Shown one piece after another: positions 27,089 to 39,085 of a DNA stretch of 64,000 nucleotides. The stretch spans positions 208,135 through 272,134 of the forward strand of contig NZ_JAMXMY010000012.1 of the NCBI RefSeq assembly GCF_024055795.1, read 5' to 3'. A model generated the notes under the pieces. It saw nothing but the letters and a program-made list of their open reading frames with translations, had not been told where the DNA came from and searched no databases. The position numbers were made by a program, and so were the translations under genes. The first letter of the stretch is position 1; every line of letters begins with the position of its first letter. Source of the stretch: Actinoallomurus purpureus. GTDB taxonomy: Bacteria; Actinomycetota; Actinomycetes; Streptosporangiales; Streptosporangiaceae.

Positions 27089-28354
27089 TCAGGGCGTCGC
27101 GGACCAGCCGGGCATGGGGAAGCCGGCGAGAAGCCCGCGGATCTCCGCGGCGATCTTGTCGAGGGCCGCCTCGTCGCCGGCGGCCGCGATGGCCTGGTCG
27201 ATCGACGCCGCGATGAACGGCATGTCCTCCTCGGTGAGACCGCGCGTCGTGATCGCGGCGGTCCCGATCCGGATGCCCGACGGGTTCCACGGCTTGCGCG
27301 GGTCGAAGGGCACCGAGTTGAAGTTCAGCTCGATGCCGGCGCGGTCGAGCGCCTTGGCCGCCGGCTTGCCGCCGATGTCCCTCGTGGTCAGGTCGATGAG
27401 AATCAGGTGGTTGTCGGTGCCCCCGGAGACCAGGTCGAAGCCGCGCTCGGTCAGCGCGGTCGCGAGCGCCCGGGCGTTCGCGACGATCTGGCGGGCGTAC
27501 GCCGTGAAGTCCTCCTGGGCGGCCTCCCTCAGCGCGACCGCGATCGCGGCGGTGGTGTGATTGTGCGGGCCGCCCTGCAGGCCGGGGAAGATCGCCTTGT
27601 CGATCGCGGTGGCGTGCTCCTCCGTCGTCATGATCATGGCGCCGCGCGGGCCCCGCAGGGTCTTGTGCGTCGTCGTGGTGATGACGTCGGCGTGCCCGAC
27701 CGGGGACGGGTGCGCGCCGCCGGCGACGAGCCCGGCGATGTGCGCGATGTCCGCGACGAGGACGGCGCCCACCTCGCGGGCGATCTCGGCGAACGCCGGG
27801 AAGTCGATCGTCCGCGGGATCGCGGTGCCGCCGCAGAAGATCACCTTGGGGCGCCCCGTACGGGCGAGGTCGCGCACCTGGTCCATGTCGACCCGGCCGG
27901 TCTCGCGGCCCACGCCGTAGTGCACCGGCCGCAGCCACTTTCCGGAGATCGACACGGGCGAGCCGTGGGTGAGGTGACCGCCGTGGGCGAGCTCCAGCGA
28001 CAGGAACGTGTCGCCCGGGTTCAGGAACGCCAGGTGGACGGCCAGGTTGGCGGGCGAGCCGGAGTACGGCTGGACGTTGGCGTGGGCGACGCCGAACAGC
28101 TCACGGGCGCGCGCCTGGGCCAGCTCCTCGACGGGATCGACGACCTGCTGGCCCTCGTAGTAACGCTTGCCCGGATAGCCCTCGGAGTACTTGTTGGTGA
28201 GGACGGAGCCGGTCGCCTCCAGCACAGCGGGCGACACGTAGTTCTCCGACGCGATGAGGCGGACCTTGTCGTGCTGCCGGCGAGCCTCGGCCTCGATGAG
28301 CCCGGCCAGGTCCGGGTCGGCGGCGGTGAGGTGCGGCAGGGGCGGCTGGTGCAT
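27089..28354 (-). CDS. glyA: Serine hydroxymethyltransferase
   Basis: PLP enzyme of 421 residues converting serine and tetrahydrofolate to glycine and methylene-THF, the main source of one-carbon units. Motifs: LIASENYVSPAVLEATGSVL, NKYSEGYPGKRYYEG, and the PLP lysine in TTTTHKTLRGPRGA. ATG 28354 has TGGAGG upstream with a good spacer; the frame extends to 28519, but that part encodes the riboswitch leader. Expression is likely controlled by the ZTP riboswitch just upstream, which fits the link between ZTP and folate shortage. Confidence 0.97.
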   Translation of the reverse strand: MHQPPLPHLTAADPDLAGLIEAEARRQHDKVRLIASENYVSPAVLEATGSVLTNKYSEGYPGKRYYEGQQVVDPVEELAQARARELFGVAHANVQPYSGSPANLAVHLAFLNPGDTFLSLELAHGGHLTHGSPVSISGKWLRPVHYGVGRETGRVDMDQVRDLARTGRPKVIFCGGTAIPRTIDFPAFAEIAREVGAVLVADIAHIAGLVAGGAHPSPVGHADVITTTTHKTLRGPRGAMIMTTEEHATAIDKAIFPGLQGGPHNHTTAAIAVALREAAQEDFTAYARQIVANARALATALTERGFDLVSGGTDNHLILIDLTTRDIGGKPAAKALDRAGIELNFNSVPFDPRKPWNPSGIRIGTAAITTRGLTEEDMPFIAASIDQAIAAAGDEAALDKIAAEIRGLLAGFPMPGWSATP

Positions 28355-28378
28355 GGGGCCTCCAGAACAGGATCGGCT

Positions 28379-28462
28379 CCCAGCACCCAGGCGCGCGGTG
28401 CCAGACGTCTTTCGCTCCCCGGTGGTGAACTCCACCTCATGCGCCAGTCGCGAGCCAACATC
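28379..28462 (-). promoter_or_regulatory. ZTP (pfl) riboswitch in the glyA leader
   Basis: Read on the minus strand, the leader contains the two conserved blocks of the ZTP/pfl aptamer in the right order: GCGACUGGCG, a hairpin GGUGGAGUUCACC running into ACCGGGGAGCG, a short variable part, then CCGCGCGCCUGGGUGC. ZTP is a purine intermediate that rises when 10-formyl-THF is scarce; the class is well known upstream of glyA and other folate genes. It ends about 25 bases before the start codon. I see no U-tract terminator, so control may act on ribosome access. Confidence 0.85.
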
Positions 28463-28579
28463 GTAACCGACGGCGACGCCGCCGGTCGGTCCGACCGACC
28501 GTACGCGAGCCGACCGCATGCGACCGGCCCGGGGCCCGCCGCGGCGGGCACCGGGCCGGTCGTGCTGCGATGTGCGGAG

Positions 28580-28951
28580 CTAGTTGCGGACGCGCTGCAT
28601 CGCCGCCTGGATGGCGGCGCGCTCGGCGCGAAGCTTGGCGAGGGCCTCCTCGAGGATGGCCTCGCCGTCGGCGTCGCTGCGCCGCTCCTTCACGTAGGCG
28701 AGATGTGTCTTGTAGGGCTCGTTGCGCGGCGGCGCCGGCGGGTTCTCCGGGTCCTTACCGGCGGGGAACCCGCACCGGGGGCAGTCCCACGTGTCGGGAA
28801 CCGCGACGTCGGTCGCGAAACTCGGCCGGGACTCATGCCGGTTCGCGCAGTAGAAGGTCACCCACACGCGCGGGGCCGCTTCACCACGCTCGGCCTCTCC
28901 CATCGGGCCGGCACCGACTCGGCTGCCTCGAATAGCGTTGCCACTACCCAC
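28580..28951 (-). CDS. rbpA: RNA polymerase-binding protein RbpA
   Basis: Actinobacterial transcription factor of 123 residues that binds RNA polymerase with the main sigma factor and stabilises open complexes. Features: N-terminal tail GSGNAIRGSRVGAGP, a zinc-type core with CANRHE and CPRCGFPAG, and the sigma-interaction helix ILEEALAKLRAERAA. GTG 28951 is preceded by GAGGAG with a 6-base spacer. It stands between secG and glyA on the same strand. Confidence 0.96.
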   Translation of the reverse strand: MGSGNAIRGSRVGAGPMGEAERGEAAPRVWVTFYCANRHESRPSFATDVAVPDTWDCPRCGFPAGKDPENPPAPPRNEPYKTHLAYVKERRSDADGEAILEEALAKLRAERAAIQAAMQRVRN

Positions 28952-29024
28952 GGACTACTCCTCGCTTCCTTTGCCGCCGCGGCGAGGGGCGGCGGCCGTC
29001 AACACACTGCGGGTCTTGCCGCAC

Positions 29025-29267
29025 TCAGCCGTGGTGGCCGTGCTTGAGCAGCAGACCCAGCGCGATGATCGACACGAACCAGATCACGCCCGTGCCGATC
29101 GTGAGTCGGTCGAGATTCCGCTCGACCACGGACGACCCGCCGAGCGACGAGCTGATGCCGCCGCCGAACAGATCCGACAGTCCACCGCCCTTGCCCTTGT
29201 GCAGGAGGACGAGCAGTACCATCAGCGCGCTCGTGATGATGAGCACGATGGAAGTTCCGATGATCAC
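29025..29267 (-). CDS. secG: Preprotein translocase subunit SecG
   Basis: Membrane subunit of the SecYEG channel, 80 residues. Two hydrophobic segments (IIGTSIVLIITSALMVLLVL and IGTGVIWFVSIIALGLLL) flank a cytoplasmic loop KGKGGGLSDLFGGG, the family hallmark. The start is GTG with no strong ribosome site. It follows tpiA on the same strand after 128 bp, the usual gap-pgk-tpiA-secG order of actinomycetes. Confidence 0.95.
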   Translation of the reverse strand: MIIGTSIVLIITSALMVLLVLLHKGKGGGLSDLFGGGISSSLGGSSVVERNLDRLTIGTGVIWFVSIIALGLLLKHGHHG

Positions 29268-29395
29268 AGCAGTCAGCGCTTTCGTGATTCACCCCGCTGC
29301 TCGCGGGGCATGTTCGCGTATTCAGGTCATCCGCTACCGAGGGTACGACGTTCTACCGCGTGGTTCAGCAGAAACGCGCAGTCCGATGCCCAAGA

Positions 29396-30196
<801 letters not shown>

Positions 30197-30198
30197 GA

Positions 30199-31395
30199 TC
30201 AGTCCTCCAGGACGGCAAGGCCGGGCAGCGTCTTACCCTCGAGGTACTCGAGGCTCGCGCCGCCACCGGTCGAGATATGGGAGAAGCCGCCCTCGGGGAG
30301 GCCCAGCTTGCGCACGGCCGCGGCCGAGTCGCCGCCGCCGACGACGGTGAACGCCTCCGACGCGATCAGCGCCTCGGCCACCGCGCGGGTGCCACCGGCG
30401 AAGGCGTCGAACTCGAACACGCCCATCGGGCCGTTCCAGAAGACGGTGGCCGCGTCGGCGAGCTTGCTCGCGAACAGCTCGCGCGTGCGCGGGCCGATGT
30501 CCAGGCCCTCGCGGTCGGCGGGGATGGCGGTCGCGTCGACGACGTCGTGGGGCGCGTCGGGGGCGAACTCGGTCGCCGCCAGGATGTCGACCGGCAGAAC
30601 CAGGTCGACGTCGCGCTTGCGCGCCTCCTCGATGAAGCCGCGGACCTGGTCGAGCTGGTCCTCCTGGAGCAGCGACCGGCCGACCTCGTGACCCTGGGCC
30701 TTGAGGAAGGTGTAGGCCATGCCGCCGCCGATGATCAGCCGGTCGACCTTGCCGAGGAGGTTGGCGATGACGCCGAGCTTGTCGGAGACCTTCGCGCCGC
30801 CCAGCACGACGACGTACGGACGGGCGGGGTCGCCGGTGAGCCGGCGCAGGACCTCGACCTCGGCGACGATGAGGCCGCCGGCCGCGTGCGGGAGCCGCTG
30901 CGGCACGTCGTACACGCTGGCGTGCTTGCGGTGCACGGCGCCGAACCCGTCGCCGACGTAGAGCTCGGCGAATGCGGCGAGGCGGTCGGCGAAGTCACCG
31001 CGCTCGGCGTCGTCCTTGCTCGTCTCGCCCGGCTCGAAGCGGAGGTTCTCCAGGAGGGCGACCTCGCCGTCCTGGAGCGCGTCGACGGTCGCCTGCGCGG
31101 AGTTGCCGACGGTGTCGGTGGCGAAGCGGACCTCGCGGCCCAGCAGCTCGCCCAGCCGCTTCGCGACGGGCGCGAGGGAGAACTCCGGCTTCGCCTGCCC
31201 CTTGGGGCGGCCAAGGTGGGCGCAGACGATGACGCGCGCGCCCTTGCCGGCGAGTTCGGTGATGGTCGGGACGCTGGCCCGGATCCGGCCGTCGTCCCCG
31301 ATCACGCCGTCCTGCAGGGGGACGTTGAGGTCCGAGCGGACCAGCACCCGCCTGCCGTGTACGTCGCCGAGATCGTCGATCGCGGACATGCTCAT
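30199..31395 (-). CDS. pgk: Phosphoglycerate kinase
   Basis: ATP-forming glycolytic kinase of 398 residues. Motifs: [19 protein letters not shown], and the nucleotide loop [16 protein letters not shown] 31395 has AGGAG nine bases upstream; a second ATG two codons on is possible. The ORF runs further upstream, but that part covers the gap terminator. It follows gap after 136 bp holding two hairpins. Confidence 0.97.
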   Translation of the reverse strand: MSMSAIDDLGDVHGRRVLVRSDLNVPLQDGVIGDDGRIRASVPTITELAGKGARVIVCAHLGRPKGQAKPEFSLAPVAKRLGELLGREVRFATDTVGNSAQATVDALQDGEVALLENLRFEPGETSKDDAERGDFADRLAAFAELYVGDGFGAVHRKHASVYDVPQRLPHAAGGLIVAEVEVLRRLTGDPARPYVVVLGGAKVSDKLGVIANLLGKVDRLIIGGGMAYTFLKAQGHEVGRSLLQEDQLDQVRGFIEEARKRDVDLVLPVDILAATEFAPDAPHDVVDATAIPADREGLDIGPRTRELFASKLADAATVFWNGPMGVFEFDAFAGGTRAVAEALIASEAFTVVGGGDSAAAVRKLGLPEGGFSHISTGGGASLEYLEGKTLPGLAVLED

Positions 31396-31418
31396 TGATC
31401 GCGCTCCTGGTCGTGTCG

Positions 31419-31457
31419 GAACGAGCGCAGCAGGCCGGCTGCCTGCTGCGCTCGTTC
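31419..31457 (-). terminator. Perfect 17-bp hairpin between gap and pgk
   Basis: GAACGAGCGCAGCAGGC and its exact complement enclose CGGCT. It lies between gap and pgk on the transcribed strand, so it may cut transcription after gap or stabilise the gap message, giving unequal gap and pgk-tpiA expression. Confidence 0.65.
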
Positions 31458-31481
31458 GTGGGCTCGCCGTTCGGCGGCTCC

Positions 31482-31522
31482 GGGCCCGGCCGCCCACCGC
31501 GTCGGCGGGCGGCCGCGGGCCC
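31482..31522 (-). terminator. GC-rich imperfect hairpin just after the gap stop
   Basis: GGGCCCGGCCGCCC pairs with GGGCGGCCGCGGGCCC around an 11-base loop, with a small bulge. It is 10 bases past the gap stop codon and precedes the 17-bp hairpin. Confidence 0.5.
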
Positions 31523-31531
31523 ATGGCTCCG

Positions 31532-32915
<1,384 letters not shown>

Positions 32916-32919
<4 letters not shown>

Positions 32920-33896
32920 GGGGCGAGCATGTCGGCGGTGACGTTCGCCTCGGTCCCGGCGATGCCCTGGTCCATCGCGCGCTTGTCGGCCATGGCCAGC
33001 AGACGCCGGATCCGGCCCGCGATGGCGTCCTTGGTCAGCGCGGGTTCGGCGAGCTGGCCGAGCTCCTCCAGCGACGCCTGCTTGTGCTCCAGCCGCAGCC
33101 GCCCGGCGGCGACGAGGTGCTCGGGCGCGTCGTCGGCGAGGATCTCCAGGGCGCGTGCGACCCGGGCGCCGGCCGCGACCGCGGCCCGTGCGGAGCGCCG
33201 GAGGTTCGCGTCGTCGAAGTTGGCCAGGCGGTTCGCGGTCGCGCGTACCTCACGGCGCATGCGGCGCTCCTCCCACGCGAGCACCGAGTCGTGCGCGCCG
33301 AGCCGGGTCAGCAGCGCCGAGATCGCGTCACCGTCGCGGACGACCACGCGGTCCACGCCCCGCACCTCGCGTGCCTTGGCGTGGATCCTCAGCCGCCGGG
33401 CCGCGCCGACCAGGGCCAGGGCCGCCTCCGGCCCGGGGCAGGTCACCTCGAGGGACATCGACCGGCCGGGCTCCGTCAGCGATCCGTGCGCCAGGAACGC
33501 CCCGCGCCACGCCGACTCGGCGTCGCAGGCCGCACCCGCGACGACGTGCCGCGGCAGGCCCCGGACCGGGCGGCCGTTGTTGTCGATCAGACCGGTCTGG
33601 CGGGCCAGGGACTCACCGTCGCGGAACACCCGCACGACGTACCGGTTGCCCTTGCGCAGGCCGCTCGGTGCCAGCACCACCACGTCGGAGCTGTGACCGA
33701 AGACCTCTGCGAGGTCCTTGCGCAGGCGTCGCGCTGCGGCTCCGGTGTCGAGCTCCGCCTCGATCACGATGCGCCCGCTGACAATGTGCAGGCCTCCGGC
33801 GAAGCGCAGCAGCGTCGACACCTCGGACTTGCGGCAGCACGGCTTCATGACGGACAGCCTGCTCAGCTCGTCCTTCACCACGCCGGTCATCGCCAT
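32916..33896 (-). CDS. whiA: DNA-binding protein WhiA
   Basis: Regulator of 326 residues, needed in Streptomyces for sporulation septation together with WhiB and conserved in most Gram-positives. The N-terminal LAGLIDADG-like fold starts [19 protein letters not shown]; the C-terminal helix-turn-helix is in [23 protein letters not shown] 33896 has GGGGGAGG upstream. It follows yvcK by 33 bases in the conserved uvrC-rapZ-yvcK-whiA operon. In a sporulating actinomycete it would control development genes; whether this strain sporulates is not shown. Confidence 0.97.
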
Positions 33897-33929
33897 GGAT
33901 GTGATCCTCCCCCTGTAGCCATCATCCCG

Positions 33930-34907
33930 TCAGGGCAGTCTCGCCGAATCTTGCCGGGGGCAGTGGCCGCTGACAAAGATCTGTGCGAACGCTTGGGCCA
34001 ACCGTGCCGGATCATGCCGTGGAGATCCATCTCCGGCCGCGACGTCGGCTAGCGCGAGCGTTCCACCGAGGGTACGAGCCGCTTTTTCAAGAACATCGCG
34101 CTCTTCGACGACATTCCGGTCTGCGAGGACGACGTCGACCCGCAGATCGGGGGCGTGCGCCCGCAGCACCTCCAGGTGCCGCTGCGGCGAGAAGTCGTCG
34201 GTCTCGCCGGGCTGGGGTTCGAGGTTGAGCGCGACGACCCGCCGGGCTGGCGTGCGCAGCAGCGCGCCGGCCAGCTCCGGCACCTTCAGGTGAGGCAGCA
34301 CACTGGTGAACCAGGAGCCGGGCCCGAAGACGACCCAGTCGGCCTCCTCGATCGCGCGCAGCGCGTCCGGAGACGCGGGCGGGTCCGGCGGGACCAGCGA
34401 GACGCTGAGCACCTGCCCCGGCGTCTTGGCGCAGGCCACCTGTCCCTGCACGTGGGTGATGTCCTGCGGCCGCTCCGGGTCGGCCCCCCGGACCTCCGCG
34501 ACGATGTCCAGGGGGACGGACGCCATGGGCAGCACCCGGCCCTCCGCGCCCAGCAGCCGCCCCATCCAGTCAAGGCCGGCGACCGGATCGTCGAGCAGCT
34601 CCCACAGCGCCACCATCAGCAGGTTGCCGACGGCGTGCCCGTGCAGTTCGCCCTGACTGCGGAAGCGGTGCTGGACGACCTCGCTCCACGTGCGTCCCCA
34701 GTCGTCGTCGCGGCAGAGCGCGGCCAGGGCCATGCGCAAGTCGCCGGGTGGCAGGACGCCGAGCTCCCGGCGCAATCGGCCGCTCGATCCGCCGTCGTCG
34801 GCGACGGTGACGACGGCCGTCAGCCGATCGGTGACCTGACGCAGCGCGGACAGCGAGGCGAACAATCCGTGCCCTCCGCCGAGGGCGACGACCTTGGGGG
34901 AAGTCAC
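33930..34907 (-). CDS. yvcK: YvcK/CofD-like UDP-sugar-binding protein
   Basis: Protein of 325 residues of the CofD-like/YvcK family, linked in Bacillus and Mycobacterium to carbon-source adaptation and cell-wall precursor control. Signatures: VVALGGGHGLFASLSALR, TVADDGGSSGRLRRELG, and HAVGNLLMVAL. The start is GTG six bases after the rapZ stop. It is placed between rapZ and whiA as in most actinobacteria. Confidence 0.95.
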   Translation of the reverse strand: MTSPKVVALGGGHGLFASLSALRQVTDRLTAVVTVADDGGSSGRLRRELGVLPPGDLRMALAALCRDDDWGRTWSEVVQHRFRSQGELHGHAVGNLLMVALWELLDDPVAGLDWMGRLLGAEGRVLPMASVPLDIVAEVRGADPERPQDITHVQGQVACAKTPGQVLSVSLVPPDPPASPDALRAIEEADWVVFGPGSWFTSVLPHLKVPELAGALLRTPARRVVALNLEPQPGETDDFSPQRHLEVLRAHAPDLRVDVVLADRNVVEERDVLEKAARTLGGTLALADVAAGDGSPRHDPARLAQAFAQIFVSGHCPRQDSARLP

Positions 34908-34913
34908 GTGCGG

Positions 34914-35816
34914 TTATTCCCGTCCCAGATCCCGGTGGACGACCCTTACCTCGAGCCCCTCGTCGCCCAGCCGGGCGCCGAACTGCTCGGCCATCGCGAC
35001 GCTGCGGTGTTTCCCGCCGGTACAGCCGACGGCGAGGGTCACGTAGTGCTTGCCCTCGCGTTCGTACCCCTCCGCCAGCAGCCGCAGCACCTCGGTGTAG
35101 GCGTCGAGGAACTCCTTGGCCCCCGGCCGGGACAGCACGTAGTCGCGTACCGCCGCGTCCCGTCCGTTCTGCGGGCGCAGCTCGGGGATCCAGTGCGGGT
35201 TCGGCAGGAACCGGCAGTCGACGACCAGATCCGCGTCGACGGGCAGACCGTACTTGTAGCCGAACGAGACGACGGTCGCGCGCAGGCTCGACTCCCCCGC
35301 CTCGCCGCCGAAGAACTCGACGATCTTGGCGCGCAGCTCATGGACGTTCAGCGCGCTGCTGTCGAGGACGAGATCGGCCTCGGCGCGGACGTCGCGCAGC
35401 AGTTCGCGCTCCCGGGCGATGCCGTCGACGATCCGGCCGTCCCCCTGCAGCGGGTGCGGCCGGCGTACGCTCTCGAAGCGGCGGACGAGGACGTCGTCGG
35501 ACGCCTCGAGGAAGACCACCCGCGGGTGCGCGCCGCGCGCCTCCAGGTCGTCGAAGGCCGACTGCAGGTCGGTGGTGAAGGCACGGCTGCGCACGTCGAC
35601 GACGACCGCGATGCGCGGCACCGCCCCCTGACCCCGCTCGGCCAGGTCGGCCATCGTGGCCAGCAGGCCGGGCGGCAGGTTGTCGACCACGAACCAGTCC
35701 AGGTCCTCCAGCGACTTGGCGGCCGTGCTGCGCCCGGCACCCGACATGCCGGTGATGATCACTATGTCGGGCACCTGTGGAGTGCCCGTGAGGTTCGCCC
35801 CTGTCGTGTGATTCAC
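34914..35816 (-). CDS. rapZ: RNase adapter/nucleotide-binding protein RapZ (YvcJ)
   Basis: P-loop protein of 300 residues. Walker A is at 23-31 (GMSGAGRST), Walker B-like VVDVRSRAF follows, and the C-terminal domain has the family end motif [15 protein letters not shown]. In E. coli RapZ adapts small RNAs to RNase E in GlcNAc-6-P sensing; in Gram-positives the role is less clear. The GTG start overlaps the uvrC stop (GTGA). Confidence 0.95.
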   Translation of the reverse strand: MNHTTGANLTGTPQVPDIVIITGMSGAGRSTAAKSLEDLDWFVVDNLPPGLLATMADLAERGQGAVPRIAVVVDVRSRAFTTDLQSAFDDLEARGAHPRVVFLEASDDVLVRRFESVRRPHPLQGDGRIVDGIARERELLRDVRAEADLVLDSSALNVHELRAKIVEFFGGEAGESSLRATVVSFGYKYGLPVDADLVVDCRFLPNPHWIPELRPQNGRDAAVRDYVLSRPGAKEFLDAYTEVLRLLAEGYEREGKHYVTLAVGCTGGKHRSVAMAEQFGARLGDEGLEVRVVHRDLGRE

Positions 35817-37774
35817 GTCCTGTCTCCCCCGTCCTGGGCGCCTGACGCCGCCCCGTCCTGGGCGTGCAGCGCCGCGATGATGTTCTCAGCCGTGCGGCGT
35901 CCGATGCCAGGAACCTCGGCGATCTGGTCGGGGCCGGCCTCCTTGAGCAGCTTCACCGACCCGAAGTGCTTGATCAGGGCCTTGCGGCGGCCGGGCCCCA
36001 GGCCCGGGACGTCGTCGAGCTCACTGACGAGCATGCCCTTGCTGCGCTTGGTCCGGTGGTACCGGATGGCGAAGTCGTGCGCCTGGTCGCGCAGCCGCTG
36101 CGCGAGGTACATCGCCTCGCTGTTGCGCGGCAGGATGACCGGGTCCTCCTCGCCGGGCAGCCAGATCTCCTCCAGGCGCTTGGCGATGCCGCACACGTCG
36201 ACGTCGTCGATGCCGAGCTCGTCGAGGGCCCGCTGGGCGGCCGCGACCTGCGGCTGGCCGCCGTCGACGACGACGAGGTTGGGCGGATAGGCGAACTTGC
36301 GGGGCCGGCCGGTCTCCGGATCGATCGGCCCGGCGGCCTCCGGCTCGCCCAGGACGTCCAGCTCGCCGGTCTTCTCGGTCTCCTCGAGGTAGCGCTTGAA
36401 GCGGCGGCGGATCACCTCGTGGATCGAGCGGACGTCGTCCTGGCCCTCGACCGTCTTGATGGAGAACCGCCGGTATTCGCCCTTCCGGGGCAGGCCGTCC
36501 TCGAAGACGACCATGGACGCGACGACGTGGGTGCCCTGGAGGTTGGAGACGTCGTAGCACTCCATGCGCAACGGCGCCTGGTCGAGGTCCAGGGCGTCCT
36601 GGATCTCCTGCAGGCCCTTGCTGCGGGTCGTCAGGTCGGTCGCCCGGCGCGTCTTGTGCTGCTTGAAGGTCTCGACGGCGTTGCGCTCGACCGTCTCCAT
36701 CAGCGTCTTCTTGTCGCCACGCTGGGGCACGCGCAGGTCCACCCGGCCGCCGCGGTGCTCGGCGAGCAGCTCCACGACCGCGTCGGTGTCGGGCGGCAGC
36801 GCGGGCACCAGGATCTCCCGGGGCACCGCCTCGGCGGCGGTCTCGCCGTACATCTGCAGCAGGAACTGCTCGACGAGCTCGCCCGTCGTGACGTCCTCGA
36901 CCTTGTCGACCACCCAGCCGCGCTGACCGCGGATGCGGCCGCCGCGGACGTAGAAGACCTGCGCGGCGGCCTCGAGCTCGTCGTCGGCGAAGGCGATCAC
37001 GTCGCAGTCGGTCGTGTCGCCCAGCACCACCGACTGCTTCTCCAGCGCGCGCTGGAGGGCACGGATGTCGTCGCGCAGCCGGGCCGCCCGCTCGTACTCC
37101 TGGTCGGCCGCGGCTGCCTTCATGTCCTTCTCGAGCGCCTTGATGAACCGCGCGGTGTCGCCCGCCATGAAGGCGCAGAAGTCCTCGGCGAGCTCCCGGT
37201 GTCCCTGCTCGGTGACCCGGCCGACGCAGGGCGCCGAGCACTTGCCGATGTCGCCGAGCAGGCACGGGCGGCCCATCCGGCGCTGCCGCTGGAAGACCCC
37301 GGCCGAGCAGGTGCGCACGGGGAACACCCGCAGCAGCTGGTCGACGGTCTCGCGGATCGCCCACGCGTGGGAGTAGGGCCCGAAGTAGCGGACGCCCTTC
37401 TTCTTCGCGCCGCGCATGACCTGTACGCGCGGGACGTCCTCGTGCATCGTGACCGCGAGGTAGGGATAGGACTTGTCGTCGCGGTACTTCACGTTGAACC
37501 GCGGGTCGAACTCCTTGATCCAGGAGTACTCCAGCTGCAGCGCCTCGACCTCGGTGCCCACCACCGTCCAGTCGACGCCCGTGGCGGTCTGCAGCATCGT
37601 CTGGGTGCGCGGATGCAGCCCCGCGAAGTCGGCGAAGTAGGAGCTCAGCCGGGAGCGCAGGTTCTTCGCCTTGCCCACGTAGATGACCCGGCCGGTCCCG
37701 TCGCGGAATCGGTAGACCCCGGGCGATTCAGGTATGGAGCCGGGCGCGGGCCGGTAGGTCGCCGGATCTGCCAC
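35813..37774 (-). CDS. uvrC: Excinuclease ABC subunit C
   Basis: Nucleotide-excision-repair nuclease of 653 residues that cuts on both sides of a lesion bound by UvrB. A GIY-YIG domain lies at about 14-95 ([20 protein letters not shown]), then a UVR motif ([18 protein letters not shown]), an RNase H-like domain ([20 protein letters not shown]) and C-terminal helix-hairpin-helix pairs ([17 protein letters not shown]). First gene of the operon with rapZ-yvcK-whiA. I see no SOS box directly in front. Confidence 0.97.
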   Translation of the reverse strand: MADPATYRPAPGSIPESPGVYRFRDGTGRVIYVGKAKNLRSRLSSYFADFAGLHPRTQTMLQTATGVDWTVVGTEVEALQLEYSWIKEFDPRFNVKYRDDKSYPYLAVTMHEDVPRVQVMRGAKKKGVRYFGPYSHAWAIRETVDQLLRVFPVRTCSAGVFQRQRRMGRPCLLGDIGKCSAPCVGRVTEQGHRELAEDFCAFMAGDTARFIKALEKDMKAAAADQEYERAARLRDDIRALQRALEKQSVVLGDTTDCDVIAFADDELEAAAQVFYVRGGRIRGQRGWVVDKVEDVTTGELVEQFLLQMYGETAAEAVPREILVPALPPDTDAVVELLAEHRGGRVDLRVPQRGDKKTLMETVERNAVETFKQHKTRRATDLTTRSKGLQEIQDALDLDQAPLRMECYDVSNLQGTHVVASMVVFEDGLPRKGEYRRFSIKTVEGQDDVRSIHEVIRRRFKRYLEETEKTGELDVLGEPEAAGPIDPETGRPRKFAYPPNLVVVDGGQPQVAAAQRALDELGIDDVDVCGIAKRLEEIWLPGEEDPVILPRNSEAMYLAQRLRDQAHDFAIRYHRTKRSKGMLVSELDDVPGLGPGRRKALIKHFGSVKLLKEAGPDQIAEVPGIGRRTAENIIAALHAQDGAASGAQDGGDRT

Positions 37775-37841
37775 GCCGTAAGCCTAGTGCCGCCGCGCGG
37801 CGGGTCGCTTCAGTGGTGATATGGGGTGATACGAGTCACCT

Positions 37842-38135
37842 GTGGATTCTGCCGATTTGCGGAAAGAACGGCGGTGGACGCTCACGTACGTCGTGATGCG
37901 GCTGTGGAACGAACGCCGCTTCGTGCTCCCCGTGTCGTACTTCGCGCAAAACTCCTTCGAGAACTGGACCCGGCACACCTCCCGGGTCATCGGCACGGTC
38001 CTGTTGCACGTCCGGCCGTCCCGCGCGGCGGGCGGGTGGTCCCGCCCGCCGCGAGCGGAAGGTACGCGGAGCCCGATCCCGACCAAGCCTCCAGGGTCGT
38101 CGCTCCGCCCGTGCTCGGCCGTCAGGCGAGTTTGA
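37842..38135 (+). CDS. Possible small protein, up to 97 residues
   Basis: Not a known family to me. The frame from GTG 37842 has strong G/C third positions from about codon 10 to 75. It reads as a plausible basic helical protein (RRWTLTYVVMRLWNERRFVL, YFAQNSFENWTRHTSRVIG). No good ribosome site is seen, and the last 14 bases overlap the end of the convergent Rieske gene. The other 50 or so bases before it, back to the uvrC start, hold nothing clear. It could be a real small gene or chance bias. Confidence 0.4.
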   Translation: MDSADLRKERRWTLTYVVMRLWNERRFVLPVSYFAQNSFENWTRHTSRVIGTVLLHVRPSRAAGGWSRPPRAEGTRSPIPTKPPGSSLRPCSAVRRV

Positions 38136-38580
38136 TCTCGCCGTTCTCCACCTTCACGGACTTGCGCGACAGCGGCTGCGACGCCGGGCCGTTGGCGACG
38201 GAGCCGTCGCCGATCTTGAACTTGCTGCCGTGGCACGGGCAGTTGATGGTGCCGCCGGACACCGAGCCGACCGTGCAGCCACGGTGAGTGCAGACCGCGC
38301 TGAACGCCGTGAACTCGCCCTGCTTCGGCTGGGTGACGACGACCTTCTGATCCTTGAAGATCTTTCCGCCGCCCACCGGGATGTCGGCGGCCTTGCCCAG
38401 ACCGACGCCGTCGGTGACGGAGCCTCCGGAGTCGTCGCCGGATTTGCCACAGGCGGCCAGTGTTCCGGCGACACCGACCAGGCCGACGCCGAGTAGCATT
38501 CCGCGGCGCGTCGGCGGCGCCTCGGGGCCGGTCTCGGGGTCCGTGGCGTCGGCCGGGCCGGCCGGGGGATCGAACGACAT
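38122..38580 (-). CDS. Rieske (2Fe-2S) protein, Tat lipoprotein type (copy 1)
   Basis: Redox protein of 152 residues, probably anchored on the outer face of the membrane. The N-terminus has a twin Arg (TRRGMLLGVG), a hydrophobic stretch and a lipobox ending LAAC, after a long unstructured leader. The Rieske fold carries both cluster boxes, CTHRGC and CPCHGS. It has no cytochrome partner in the window, so the electron donor is unknown. ATG 38580 has GAGGAGG upstream. A second copy lies 65 bases upstream on the same strand. Confidence 0.92.
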   Translation of the reverse strand: MSFDPPAGPADATDPETGPEAPPTRRGMLLGVGLVGVAGTLAACGKSGDDSGGSVTDGVGLGKAADIPVGGGKIFKDQKVVVTQPKQGEFTAFSAVCTHRGCTVGSVSGGTINCPCHGSKFKIGDGSVANGPASQPLSRKSVKVENGEIKLA

Positions 38581-38645
38581 GGGGTCCTCCTCGTGTTCGG
38601 GCCTACATCCGGGTTTCACGGAGGAGCGATCCGTTCGGTTCAACG

Positions 38646-39065
38646 CTACGCGACAGTGATGCCGTCTCCCTGCAGCCGTACGGTGAACTCCTGCAGCGGC
38701 GCCCCGGCCGGTCCCTGCTTGACCGATCCGTCGGTCGCGTCGAACTCGCTGCCGTGACAGGGGCAGGTGATGACGCCGTCCTCGGGGCTTCCCACGGTGC
38801 ATCCCTGATGGGTGCACGTGGCGCTGAACGCCTTGAACGTCCCCTGCGACGGCTGCGCCACGACGATCTTCCACTTGTCGAGGACCTTGCCGCCGCCGAC
38901 GGGGATCTCCCCGGTCCGCGCGATCACCTTGCCCTTGATCGCCGGAGGCACGATGGCCTTCGCCGACCGCGTCCCGCACGCGCCGAGGCCGAGCACCCCC
39001 GCGCCCGCCAGCGTCGCCGTTCCCAGCAGCCGCCGCCGGGAGCAGCCCACCGCTTCCTCTGTCAT
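38646..39065 (-). CDS. Rieske (2Fe-2S) protein, Tat lipoprotein type (copy 2)
   Basis: Paralogue of the next gene, 139 residues. Tat and lipobox signals are SRRRLLGTATLAGAG then GLGAC, and the cluster boxes are CTHQGC and CPCHGSEF. The two proteins share the motif order IPVGGGK, then CTH and CPCHG, so they arose by duplication and have since diverged. ATG 39065 has GGGGAG five bases upstream; an in-frame ATG at 39083 would overlap the regulatory dyad. Probably the first gene of a two-gene operon. Confidence 0.92.
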   Translation of the reverse strand: MTEEAVGCSRRRLLGTATLAGAGVLGLGACGTRSAKAIVPPAIKGKVIARTGEIPVGGGKVLDKWKIVVAQPSQGTFKAFSATCTHQGCTVGSPEDGVITCPCHGSEFDATDGSVKQGPAGAPLQEFTVRLQGDGITVA

Positions 39066-39085
39066 CAGGCTCCCCGAGATCATCT

